From a virus, in IMG/VR virus record IMGVR_UViG_3300026197_000002, positions 1-64,000 of that record: DNA of 64,000 bases; one strand, 5' to 3'. A program made the translations under genes and the position numbers. The notes under the pieces are model-generated. The model was not told the origin of the DNA. It did not search any database and worked only from the letters and a program-made list of their open reading frames with translations. Below, piece by piece: positions 28,711-38,200 of the stretch (the stretch's first letter is position 1; each line of letters starts with the position of its first letter).

Positions 28711-29230
28711 AAACAATTATCCTCACACTATGTCTACATATTTATTATTACCTTTAGCAGGTCTTAGTAAAACCATGTTTAAGGGATTATATAACGTATA
28801 TGTAGACCCTGTTGAATTACAATTACATGTATTTTGTAAAGTGGAGAATAGTAAATATGATAATTATGTTAGAAAGTATAATCATATTATTGATAATACA
28901 ACATACATTTGTTATATTTATTCAATAAGGCAAAAGAATCATAAATACGCATTAAAACTTTTATCAGGTGAAGGAAGTAAGATACCATTAGCTATAAGAG
29001 ATTATATAGCACAAAATAGTGGACTTACTTATAAGAAATATACAAAGAATGGTTATATATCAGATTATATAGTTTATTGTCTTATAGATAATAAAGAGTA
29101 TTTAACAATAATATATGAGAAGTTTTTTCTACCAATGTATGATACAATAGAAGAAGCTGAAAATGAATTTTATAATTCAGAACTAATCCCTTATATTGAG
29201 GGTGATGAATATATAAGTAATATACTATAA
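28688..29230 (+). CDS. Hypothetical protein, 180 aa
   Basis: The product has an aromatic, strand-rich N-terminal half (Tyr-Leu-Leu-Leu-Pro-Leu-Ala) and a Leu-Leu-Ser-Gly-Glu-Gly-Ser-Lys-Ile segment near residues 92-100, ending in an acidic tail. No known domain is recognised. It is 1 nt from the next gene. Confidence 0.5.
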   Translation: MNIHLPNKNNYPHTMSTYLLLPLAGLSKTMFKGLYNVYVDPVELQLHVFCKVENSKYDNYVRKYNHIIDNTTYICYIYSIRQKNHKYALKLLSGEGSKIPLAIRDYIAQNSGLTYKKYTKNGYISDYIVYCLIDNKEYLTIIYEKFFLPMYDTIEEAENEFYNSELIPYIEGDEYISNIL

Positions 29231-29231
29231 A

Positions 29232-29510
29232 ATGAATAAACAACTTTATGTTTCAGATGTTATTATTAAAAATGATAATGATGAAATAATATTAAAATTA
29301 GAAACCTCTATAATAAAAGGAGGTTTCTTTACTATACTAGATGATGGTAATAGTAAACCTGCACAAGGGTTTACTACCAATATAGATGTAGCTAATAAAT
29401 ACGCTTATGGATTTATTGATAGAGGTAGAGAATATGGCTATGTAGAATATACACATTTACCATGTTTTAATCATAAAGATATATGGTTTAGATTAAATGA
29501 TACAAATTAA
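29232..29510 (+). CDS. Hypothetical protein, 92 aa
   Basis: The product is mainly beta with a Gly-Gly-Phe-Phe-Thr-Ile segment and ends in Trp-Phe-Arg-Leu-Asn-Asp. A 9-bp hairpin (AGAAACCTC 29300-29308 with GAGGTTTCT 29320-29328) lies in the early coding region. Its stop overlaps the next start (TAATG). Function is unknown. Confidence 0.5.
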   Translation: MNKQLYVSDVIIKNDNDEIILKLETSIIKGGFFTILDDGNSKPAQGFTTNIDVANKYAYGFIDRGREYGYVEYTHLPCFNHKDIWFRLNDTN

Positions 29511-29734
29511 TGAAAAATAACACACACTATTCTCAAAAAGATAGTAATTATGAGCCTTATAAAGTCATATCTAAATGGAATTTGAATTTTAATTTAGGAA
29601 ATGTTATTAAATATGTTGTAAGAGCTGGTAAAAAGAAGAATAATTCTTTGGAAGAAGATTTATTAAAAGCTAAACAGTATATTGATTTTGAATTAGAAAT
29701 GTATTATAATAATAAAGATAATGAAAAACAATAA
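29510..29734 (+). CDS. DUF3310 family protein, 74 aa
   Basis: The order His-Tyr, Tyr-Glu-Pro-Tyr-Lys-Val-Ile, Trp-Asn-Leu-Asn-Phe, Leu-Gly-Asn-Val-Ile-Lys-Tyr-Val-Val-Arg-Ala-Gly and a Leu-x-Lys-Ala-x-x-Tyr helix is the DUF3310 (SaV-like) pattern, frequent in phage genomes. The family is often annotated as a nucleotide-kinase-related protein without solid evidence. The length (70-75) is typical for the core domain. Confidence 0.75.
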   Translation: MKNNTHYSQKDSNYEPYKVISKWNLNFNLGNVIKYVVRAGKKKNNSLEEDLLKAKQYIDFELEMYYNNKDNEKQ

Positions 29735-29903
29735 ATGTTTAAATTGTGGTAATGAAATTTATTCATTACTACCTAAAAAGTATTGTAATTCTAAATGTGG
29801 TTATAAATATAGAAATAGAAATGTAAAAAAGAATAAAAAGTTAAGAGCTTATTCTTGGAAAAAACAATTTAATTATAAAAGTGAAAAGCAATGGAACAAT
29901 TAA
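29721..29903 (+). CDS. Zinc-finger protein, 60 aa
   Basis: Cys5-Leu-Asn-Cys8 and Cys22-Asn-Ser-Lys-Cys26 form a CxxC...CxxxC finger, followed by a strongly basic tail (Lys-Lys-Asn-Lys-Lys-Leu-Arg). It probably binds nucleic acid. It overlaps both neighbours by 13-14 nt. Confidence 0.65.
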   Translation: MKNNKCLNCGNEIYSLLPKKYCNSKCGYKYRNRNVKKNKKLRAYSWKKQFNYKSEKQWNN

Positions 29904-30397
29904 TTTATTTGGTACTAGGATTATTGGGATTTTCTATAATATCACTGTATCAAAAAATTAAAAATGCAGTATTTTATTTTAGAAATTATATAAATTCTAA
30001 TAGTAACTTTACTGATGAAGAATATCTAAATATTAGAGAAGATTTAATAGCTAATTATAATAATATACATATAATACAGATAGAACAAGATATTCTTATG
30101 AATATCTCGGTTATTCTAGTATCTCTAGCAGTATATCCTTTTGGTCAGTATAGTTGGTATAGTTTATTAATATTACCTTTTGGATTTTGTGTTATAAGTA
30201 TATTTAATTATATATCTCAAAGATATATTAATGTTGGTAACAACTTAGATATAAATTATGAACCTAAATATACTGAATATTTAGAAGGTAAATGGAGAGT
30301 TAAACTATTTAGAGGTAAATACGGTAGATTATTACTTGGTATATTATCTACTATATATCTTATAGTTATATTATTAATTTTTAATGTAATATTATAA
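29891..30397 (+). CDS. Multi-pass membrane protein, 168 aa
   Basis: Hydrophobic segments lie at about residues 3-19, 71-84, 91-108 and 146-168, so three or four membrane helices are likely, with a soluble loop of about 50 residues after the first. No family is recognised. Its stop overlaps the next ATG (TAATG). A role at the host membrane is inferred. Confidence 0.6.
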   Translation: MEQLIYLVLGLLGFSIISLYQKIKNAVFYFRNYINSNSNFTDEEYLNIREDLIANYNNIHIIQIEQDILMNISVILVSLAVYPFGQYSWYSLLILPFGFCVISIFNYISQRYINVGNNLDINYEPKYTEYLEGKWRVKLFRGKYGRLLLGILSTIYLIVILLIFNVIL

Positions 30398-30663
30398 TGT
30401 GTAATCATAAATATATTCCTACATATAAGAAATGGATACCTACAAAAGATGGAAACTATATTAAGAAATATAGAGTACTTATATGTGAGAAATGTGGTAA
30501 AGATAAAATAAGTAAATCTCCTGAATCTAAATATAAAATTTTAGATGAAGGACTTAAAAAGATATACGATAAAGTATCTGAAAAACAAGAAGCCGAGTAT
30601 GTAAGAAATACTCATAAATTATTAGATAAATTCAACAATAAAATAGGAGATTTAAAATTATGA
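30397..30663 (+). CDS. Zinc-ribbon-like protein, 88 aa
   Basis: Cys2-Asn-His4 and Cys30-Glu-Lys-Cys33 could form a single zinc site (Cys/His plus CxxC), followed by a charged helical C-terminus. It overlaps the MazG-like gene by 4 nt (ATGA). Confidence 0.55.
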   Translation: MCNHKYIPTYKKWIPTKDGNYIKKYRVLICEKCGKDKISKSPESKYKILDEGLKKIYDKVSEKQEAEYVRNTHKLLDKFNNKIGDLKL

Positions 30664-31103
30664 TAGTAAAAAAAGTAGAAGAATGGATGACTAAGTTTAA
30701 TAGACCTTTCAATACAGATTCATCTAAAAAATTACAAGCAGCTTTTGAAATGTTTAAAGAAGAATATGAAGAATTATGTGAAGCAATAGCTAGGAATGAT
30801 GAAATTGAAATAATGGATGGTATAGCTGATTTATTATGGACAGTAATACAATATAGTTTTACCAAAGGTTATAACCCCACAGATTTAATAGATGCTGTAT
30901 ATGAAAGTAATATGAGTAAACTTATTACTGATAAAGAGCAGGGGGAACTAGAAGTATCTAAGTACAACTTGAATAATCCAGAAGTTGAACAGGTATTTCT
31001 TGAATATGATAATGATAAAGGTTATGGATACCTTAAACGTATTAGAGATGGTAAAATTAGAAAAACCTCTACATTTAAAGAACCTAAATTTATTACACCT
31101 TAA
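30660..31103 (+). CDS. MazG-like nucleotide pyrophosphohydrolase, 147 aa
   Basis: The sequence shows the all-alpha NTP pyrophosphatase pattern: Glu-Glu-Tyr-Glu-Glu-Leu (about residues 37-42), then Glu-Ile-Met-Asp-Gly-Ile-Ala-Asp-Leu (54-62), whose Glu and Asp side chains bind magnesium, and a Val-Tyr-Glu-Ser-Asn-Met-Ser-Lys end motif. Phage members hydrolyse nucleoside triphosphates or alarmones to adjust host nucleotide pools. The length is typical of single-domain members. Confidence 0.75.
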   Translation: MIVKKVEEWMTKFNRPFNTDSSKKLQAAFEMFKEEYEELCEAIARNDEIEIMDGIADLLWTVIQYSFTKGYNPTDLIDAVYESNMSKLITDKEQGELEVSKYNLNNPEVEQVFLEYDNDKGYGYLKRIRDGKIRKTSTFKEPKFITP

Positions 31104-31104
31104 T

Positions 31105-31305
31105 ATGAGAATTAGTAAAGTAATATTAGATAATCAAGATACTCCTGTTACTTGGGAGTATCTTAGATTTAAAGGTATTCCTGAAATGGACAGTGATTCC
31201 TTAGAAGGAATCATGTTTAATCAAGGATTGGTGTTTAAGACAGGAATTATAATAGATAGTGAGTATATAGAAACTTGGAGAATCCACATAATAAACAATA
31301 TATAA
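31105..31305 (+). CDS. Hypothetical protein, 66 aa
   Basis: I chose ATG 31105, just after the previous stop; a longer in-frame start at 30985 would overlap the MazG-like gene by 119 nt and is not credible. A perfect 10-bp hairpin (31136-31164) and a 7-bp hairpin (31195-31214) lie in the coding region. The product is a small mixed protein with no family match. Confidence 0.5.
   Translation: MRISKVILDNQDTPVTWEYLRFKGIPEMDSDSLEGIMFNQGLVFKTGIIIDSEYIETWRIHIINNI
31136..31164 (+). repeat. 10-bp hairpin inside early coding sequence
   Basis: AAGATACTCC (31136-31145) pairs perfectly with GGAGTATCTT (31155-31164), 31 nt after the ATG of the 31105 gene. No T-run follows. Confidence 0.5.
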
Positions 31306-31306
31306 T

Positions 31307-31822
31307 ATGATATTAGTAATATATGATAAGTTAAATGATTCAGCTGTTGGTGATAGAAAGTATATATTAGACGCTTTAAATAAACAGAACTATTATTTTG
31401 ATGATAGTCGTGTAATTGATGTTGAAGAATTATTCAGAAGTATGTTAGGAGATATTTCATACTCATATTTTTATTTTAATGAGTTTGCAAGACATATAAT
31501 AGAACATTACCCTGAAGTTATATACAATAGAATACTTGAAAAATATACAGTATTTAAAGATTCTAAATTAATTACTAATGTAAGCAGTAGTTATGATTTT
31601 ATAAATGATAAAATTGTAAAGGATAAAGTAGATTCTTCTTATAAAGAACCTCTTGTAATTCACCCTATTGTTGTTATAGATAGATATAATTATTTAAAAG
31701 ATATATTTAAGTCTGAATATATATTAACATGTAAAATTGATTGCATAACTAATGGTAAATTAGTTATAGCTGAATTTAATAATAATTTGTTAAAATACTT
31801 TAATAAAAAATTAGATGTATAA
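31307..31822 (+). CDS. Hypothetical protein, 171 aa
   Basis: This is the last plus-strand gene before the convergent junction. It begins with a hydrophobic strand (Ile-Leu-Val-Ile-Tyr-Asp) followed by an acidic loop and helices, a layout often seen in nucleotide-binding alpha/beta proteins. There is no Walker motif, so no function is assigned. A terminator follows 6 nt after the stop. Confidence 0.55.
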   Translation: MILVIYDKLNDSAVGDRKYILDALNKQNYYFDDSRVIDVEELFRSMLGDISYSYFYFNEFARHIIEHYPEVIYNRILEKYTVFKDSKLITNVSSSYDFINDKIVKDKVDSSYKEPLVIHPIVVIDRYNYLKDIFKSEYILTCKIDCITNGKLVIAEFNNNLLKYFNKKLDV

Positions 31823-31827
31823 AATAT

Positions 31828-31858
31828 AAAAGGAAGTTTAATAGACTTCCTTTTTTTT
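31828..31858. terminator. Bidirectional terminator between converging operons
   Basis: AAAAGGAAGT (31828-31837) pairs perfectly with ACTTCCTTTT (31845-31854). Eight T follow on the plus strand; on the minus strand the reverse copy is followed by TTTTATATTTT. It lies between the last plus-strand gene (ends 31822) and the last minus-strand gene (ends 31886), so it can stop both. Confidence 0.8.
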
Positions 31859-31885
31859 AGACCATAGCTCTACTGTATATTAATA

Positions 31886-34800
31886 TTATCTTTTAATATA
31901 TGATAAAGTTTCATCTACTTTAAATAATCTATCTACCTGATTTAATACAGGAATTAAATCTCCTGTTTCTTTCCATAACTTTAATTGACCAGCATATCTA
32001 CCTCTTTCATAAGTTTCAAAGATGTATCCAGGTGTATGAAAAGGATTTATAGTTCTATCTAGTAAATCCATAGTATCATCTAGTACGGTTATTGCAGCTG
32101 ATGGAGTCTTTAATATTTTAAGAGCTTCCATAGGATTAGTAAATGCTGAAAATTCAGAATTTAATCTACGTACTTGATATTCTAAGAATTGTAAGAATTT
32201 CTTATCTTCATCATCTCCCACACCTTCTGCTAATCCTGCTATTAACATACCTGCTAATATTGCAAATGTTGCATATTTTAATTCTGCTACAGTTTGCATA
32301 ACTTTACGTTTTTTCCAAGTAGGTAATTCTTGCCAAGCCTTAGTTTTAGTTCTACCAAAAAACATTTTAAGTATTTCACCATCTTTTTTAACACTTTTTA
32401 AGAACTCTAAGGTTGCTATATACATACCACCTTCTTCTGACCTAAGATTTTGATTATATCTATCTTCACCATTATAGGTTAATTTAGCCCAACGTTTATC
32501 CCATCCAGGTTTTACCCACTTACGGAATAACATACCAAGTCTACCTAGAGAATACTGTTGCATTACAGTAAGGTCTTGGTATGAATAGTTACCATGATTC
32601 TGTCTATATAATTCTTTTACACGTCTAGTAAATAAAGTCATTTGATAAGGGTCTACTTTTTCACCAGCTTCTACTTTCTCATATACTGATGGTAAACTAT
32701 TAAATTCTTCTTTAATTCTAGCTTTACCTTCTTTACTAAATGGGTCAATACCTTGTATATCTGCCCATTCATCTGCTGATACTATTTTACCATTTTCTAA
32801 TACTTTATGAGAGTTCATCATAGCCATTGCCATAGTTACTTGTATCTTATTCTCTCCCATAGATGATAAGAAATATAAAGTATCTGTTGATGTAAGAGAT
32901 TTAGATACTCTATCTTCTGACATAGCTGTGCCAAATTCATTAAATTGTTGAATAATATCATGTTCCATCATCCATTTAGTAAAATTACTTTTAGGTACTC
33001 TTGTAAATTTATCTTTAAACAAAGTTTTCATTTTACCAGCATATTGTTTATATGCTTTACGTAAATCTTTTTTATTATAAAATCTACCACCACTAGCTTC
33101 CATTCTATTCATTAATGTACCCATTAATAGGTTATTAACTCCTGAAAACATATTAAACCCTAACCCTATAATAGATGTAAATTTAGCTACACCATCACCA
33201 ATTTTAGGTAATGATGTGAGTAATGGTTCTTTTTTATATACATATAGCCCAGAAGAACTATATATCATATTACCATCTGAATCATAACTTATAACTTTTT
33301 TATCTAAATCTTTTTTAATAGTATCAGGTAATTCAGATAAATTATCCTCCTTATTCCACACTACTCCTTTTTTTAAAGTAATAGTTTTACCAACTTTTTT
33401 ACGTTCTCCATACATCATCATATCAATAGCTTTAACTAGACGCTTGTAGGCTTTACTCTCAATACCTTGCATCTGTATAGGATTCCCAGATTGGTCAGTT
33501 TTACCATTGTATTCCCTAGTAGACATTATATCTTTTAGAGTTTCCATTTCAGAATATACATTTAACATTTCTGAATAATTCTCACTCATTTGAGAAAATG
33601 ATATTAATGACTGAAATAAATCTAATGATACATCATTAGGACTTATATTATGCTTTTTATTGCCTATTGTAGATGTATATTTAATAGGTATAAATTTATG
33701 TTCTGTACCATCAGCATTTACAAATACAAAATCTTTTTCATTATCTTTTCTAAATGTAAAGTTATCTAAGGCTGATTCTTTTATAGCTCCTAATTTCTTA
33801 GCACCTGATTCATCATATATACGGTCTGTTGAGTTTTTATATATAGGTATTAATTGGAAACCTCTTTTATATTGATTGGGTAAATGGTATTCTGCTAAAC
33901 CTTTATTGACTTTATATGCTACATAAAATCTAGCTTGTCCAGAGAATTTACCATCTTCTAATATTTCATCTATTGTTATACCTTTTTTTAAAGATTCCTC
34001 ATTAGATTCGTATACCTTAGTTAATTCTTCTACTTCTTTTTTTAAATCATCATCTAATTCATTAGGTTTTTTAATAGCTCCTGTAAGTTTACCATCAGAA
34101 TCTCTTGCTAACATAAAATCATATAACTTTTCATGTTTTCTAACCCTAGTACTTTTACGTAAAGCATTATAAGCATCCCCTAATTCTCCATTAATAAGAG
34201 TTGTTACAACTTTTTGATTAACTCTTTCTTTCTTAGACTGCATTATATTATTAACTATTTGTAATACTTGGTCAGGTGCAGTACCTAAACTATTACTCAT
34301 ATATGTTGCATAGCTAATATCTTCTGTTGTAGATACCAATAATTGTTTAATATCTTTTTTATTAAGATTAGGGTTAAGATTATATGAATTAAGAAATGAT
34401 GATATATGTTTAATTGCTAAACTCTTATAAATAGTACTCATCTTATTACTAAATTTAGCAGTATTCATTATAGCTTCTTCAGCAGTATTTTCCATATCAC
34501 CTTTACCAAACCCTTCTTTTTCATCCATTAACTCAAATAATTGCCCTGTATCTTGAAATAATACATTAGATTTATAAATATGAAACATCTTAGTAAATAA
34601 TTGTCGTCTTTCATTATCTGTTAAATCTTCTCTCTTATATCTCTCATTAATTTCCATCAATTTCTCCATAGCAGATGCCGTGTATGTTTCAGCTAGTAAT
34701 ATATAGGAATATATAGCTTCATCTATGGATGCTGAATCTAATGCTTCTTCTGATTTTTCTACTAATTCTACTAATTCTTTTGGTGCATCACCTGAACTTT

Positions 34801-35260
34801 TTTCTACAATTTTAATTTGGTTCTTTATTTTATTAATTCTAGTAAGTAATGAGTTTCGTTTTTCATTAAACCCTTCTAAATTATCTACTAACTTACTCAC
34901 TGATGATTCAGTTATATTCTCTAATTCAACACCCGTAGCTAATAATGAAAAGTTTAATACATCTCCATAGTTGTTATATATAAGACCTTTTTCATAAGTA
35001 GGTAATTCAAATTCTCCTTTATCACCTTTCCATTTTTGAAAAGCATGAGTTTCTACCAATGCAGCAGCTTTAGATATTACAGCATTAGTATCTATTAAAT
35101 CTTTATAATCAGGTTTTGGTGTATCAGTAATACCAGCGGTCTTTAAGTCTTGATATTCTTGTTTAACTTCTCTATTATAATCTTCAATTTCTTTATTCTT
35201 TTTATCAAAATCCTCTTTAATTGCTTTATAAAAAGGATGACTCATATTAGGACATTTCAT
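31886..35260 (-). CDS. Virion cargo protein at the end of the RNA polymerase operon, 1124 aa
   Basis: The last gene of the late operon, directly downstream of the giant polymerase gene (17-nt gap). The protein is largely helical and charged up to about residue 990, then has a hydrophobic Gly/Ala segment (Thr-Phe-Ala-Ile-Leu-Ala-Gly-Met-Leu-Ile-Ala-Gly, about 997-1010) and a conserved-looking helical tail. In crAss-like phages, large proteins next to the polymerase are packaged in the capsid and ejected with DNA; in other crAss-like genomes similar sequence is part of one polyprotein. The hydrophobic segment may help membrane passage. Either Met1 or Met6 could be the start. Confidence 0.65.
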   Translation of the reverse strand: MKCPNMSHPFYKAIKEDFDKKNKEIEDYNREVKQEYQDLKTAGITDTPKPDYKDLIDTNAVISKAAALVETHAFQKWKGDKGEFELPTYEKGLIYNNYGDVLNFSLLATGVELENITESSVSKLVDNLEGFNEKRNSLLTRINKIKNQIKIVEKSSGDAPKELVELVEKSEEALDSASIDEAIYSYILLAETYTASAMEKLMEINERYKREDLTDNERRQLFTKMFHIYKSNVLFQDTGQLFELMDEKEGFGKGDMENTAEEAIMNTAKFSNKMSTIYKSLAIKHISSFLNSYNLNPNLNKKDIKQLLVSTTEDISYATYMSNSLGTAPDQVLQIVNNIMQSKKERVNQKVVTTLINGELGDAYNALRKSTRVRKHEKLYDFMLARDSDGKLTGAIKKPNELDDDLKKEVEELTKVYESNEESLKKGITIDEILEDGKFSGQARFYVAYKVNKGLAEYHLPNQYKRGFQLIPIYKNSTDRIYDESGAKKLGAIKESALDNFTFRKDNEKDFVFVNADGTEHKFIPIKYTSTIGNKKHNISPNDVSLDLFQSLISFSQMSENYSEMLNVYSEMETLKDIMSTREYNGKTDQSGNPIQMQGIESKAYKRLVKAIDMMMYGERKKVGKTITLKKGVVWNKEDNLSELPDTIKKDLDKKVISYDSDGNMIYSSSGLYVYKKEPLLTSLPKIGDGVAKFTSIIGLGFNMFSGVNNLLMGTLMNRMEASGGRFYNKKDLRKAYKQYAGKMKTLFKDKFTRVPKSNFTKWMMEHDIIQQFNEFGTAMSEDRVSKSLTSTDTLYFLSSMGENKIQVTMAMAMMNSHKVLENGKIVSADEWADIQGIDPFSKEGKARIKEEFNSLPSVYEKVEAGEKVDPYQMTLFTRRVKELYRQNHGNYSYQDLTVMQQYSLGRLGMLFRKWVKPGWDKRWAKLTYNGEDRYNQNLRSEEGGMYIATLEFLKSVKKDGEILKMFFGRTKTKAWQELPTWKKRKVMQTVAELKYATFAILAGMLIAGLAEGVGDDEDKKFLQFLEYQVRRLNSEFSAFTNPMEALKILKTPSAAITVLDDTMDLLDRTINPFHTPGYIFETYERGRYAGQLKLWKETGDLIPVLNQVDRLFKVDETLSYIKR

Positions 35261-35277
35261 ACATTTAATTTATTAAG

Positions 35278-38200
35278 TTAAAAACAATTCTTTAATATTT
35301 CATCAGCTTTATTATTCAGGTTATTCCAGCCTTTTTCAGATAAATCTAGGGTACTCCTGCTGTTTATATAATTCTTCAAGTATGTTACAGGAGATAAATT
35401 ATTAGATTCTATATAGGTATCATAACTAGGTAATTCTTTTGGATTTAATCCTTCAAAACTATTAGCTACTTCTTGTACTACTTTATTATATGATTTCTCA
35501 TCAGCTTGTACTTCTGATGATTGTGGAGGTGTATAATTTTCAGGTACAGATGTACTATAATTTTTAACTTGTGATGTACCTAATGGTTGTACTGTGGTAT
35601 ATTTAAGTTTTAAAGAATCCATAGCTTGCAAAGAATATTCAGGCATACCTGTAAAGTTAGCTACTGTATAATATACTATTGGTAATTCCTTTGGTAAATT
35701 ATTAAAATCATAGAGTTCAACAAATTCTCTATTCTTTTTTTGTCTAAGGAATTGTTCAGGAAAATTACCAATAATTGATTCTATATCATTAATACTATCT
35801 GACATAAGTCCTATAAAATCTTCAGCAGGTATTAATTCAATAAATGACCTAAATGTATTACCTACACCATTTTGTGATAAATTAACTGCTATTAAATCTT
35901 TATATAATTCAGGATTAATTTCAGATAATTCTCTCATAGAATCTATTAATTTGTTGGCTTCAATAGAGTCTAATTTCCTATTAGTAAACTTAATTAAATC
36001 CTTACCTTCTTTATTATAATTAAGTTGAACATCTAATGAGTTAAAGAAGTCATTATTTTTATATGTATCATTTTGTCGTAATGCTATAATACGTTTTCCT
36101 AAAGAATCTTCATTAGCACTATCCAATAAGACTTTCCCCCTAGTCATAAAATCTCTCTTATTATATTCTAATAAGTACTGTTTAAAATCATCATTAATAG
36201 TTTTAACTAATTTCTCTGCATTATATCCTTTTTGAAATTTAGCATTATCTTCTATAAATTTAATAGTATTACGATATGCTGATTTATTAAACATCTTGTA
36301 ATACCCTGCCAATGCTTTTTTACCCTCATAAACTATAGAATTAGCTTTACTAACTGTTGAATAGTTTTGAACGTCTTTTAACCCTGAAAAGTTTTCAAAA
36401 GCAGGGTCTAACATATCCTCCGTAGCTTTATGTAAAGTATACATATCTTTTCTAAATCCTTTTGTATCAGCATTTATACCACTCATAACTTTTGATAAAT
36501 TAGAACTTATCCTATTCATATTATCATAAATATATATCATAGTTCTAGCATCAGATGAATCAATTTCAGAACCTTTTAACATAGAATCTAAAACAGAATC
36601 CATATCATTATAATCTTTTATAGGAGTTTTAAGATTAGCATTATATTTACTCAATACTTTATTTCTAACAGCAGATGGTACTAAGCTAGTAAGTTCTGAT
36701 TCAGCATCTCTTTTAGCTTTTGCATAATCTCTAATAACAGGATTTCTCATAAACTTAGCAGCTACTAATGGAGATATTCCCATTCTTATCATACTATAAA
36801 ATACACCAGCTGTTGTAGGAGATACATTTAGGTAAAAGATATAAGGGTCTTTTGCAACATCTACTGCTGAATTAAGTAATGCCGATAATGTTTCAGATAT
36901 AAGATTACCATCTACATCTATTGCTCCTGAAAATATAGGATTACCTTCTTCATCTTTATTATAATTAAAAGGTATTGTAAATAGTTTTTTAGTCTTTTTA
37001 TTTCTAAGACTTTCAATATCAAACTTAATATCATAATTACTAAACAATGCGTGAGATGTACCGTGTAATGCACCAATACCTATAAGCTCTTTACCCGCTA
37101 AGAAATTACTAAATAATCCATCTTGTGTAGATACACTGAATAATTGATTCATTGAAATTTTATCATAAGCACCGTCTATCTCACTCTTTGGTTTACCTAA
37201 TTCAAGACTTCTAATTTCTTTAACTATATCTTTCATATTATCATCTGATATAGGTGACATAAGTTGTCTTACATTTTCAGGTAATTCCATAATTTCTTTT
37301 TGCAATTCTAACATTCTATTTTGTGCAGATTTCCTATTCATTTTAGGATTAATAGGATTTCTTTTAGATATTTCACTAAGAGAATCTCTTATAGCTTTAT
37401 TATATTTTTCTTGATTAAGTTGAGCAGGACTAAGAGGTTTTGATTCATTTTTAGTCCAAACTCCCAATACTTGCCCATCAACTGTTTGCTCTGAATAGTT
37501 ATATCCTTCAAATTTTAAATTTTCATATAATCGTTTTTCACCTGAATTGTATAAACCATATTCTTTTTCAAATTCATCAGAAGATAAATCAATAGGTCTT
37601 TGTTGTTTAGTTCTAGGATTGTAATGAATATAATCTTCATTATCAGTTATCAAAGTAGCCCCTGCTTCTAAGGCTTTTAATGCTTCTGTTATAGTTTTAT
37701 ATTGTTGTTCTTTTCTAATCTGATTGTTACCTCTTTTACCACCAATAGATACAAATATTACATCATTAGAAGAATAATTACCTGTATTAGCATATTTACC
37801 TGCTTGTTGCCTGTATAACTCTGTAGAACTATTTGGGATACCTTCTCCAAAACCTATAAATTGTGTAGCTACACTTGCTTTTATAGCAGCTTTATTATCA
37901 GCATATTGTTTTGGTTTTACAGTAAATAAATTCTTTTTTGTTAAAGGTTTTTGTTGATTTTTAGAAGAGTTATTATTATACTCTTGATTACTCTGGTCAG
38001 AACTAGGAGATTCTTTTTTAATTTGTAAATCATTCAAATCTTGTCTTGTTAAAAAAGCATCAGTTAGTACCTTAGTTAATTGTTCTTTTTCTAATTTAGA
38101 TAACTTTTTTAAATCTCCTAATAACCAATTAACAAACTTTGTCCACCAAGACCATGCTTCACCTTTTTGTTTAACAGCTTGTTCACCTATAGCTTGGACT

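Noticed and set aside
30985-31305. 106-codon frame starting at 30985
   Set aside because: The first 40 codons overlap the MazG-like gene; the ATG at 31105 directly after that gene's stop is the likely start.
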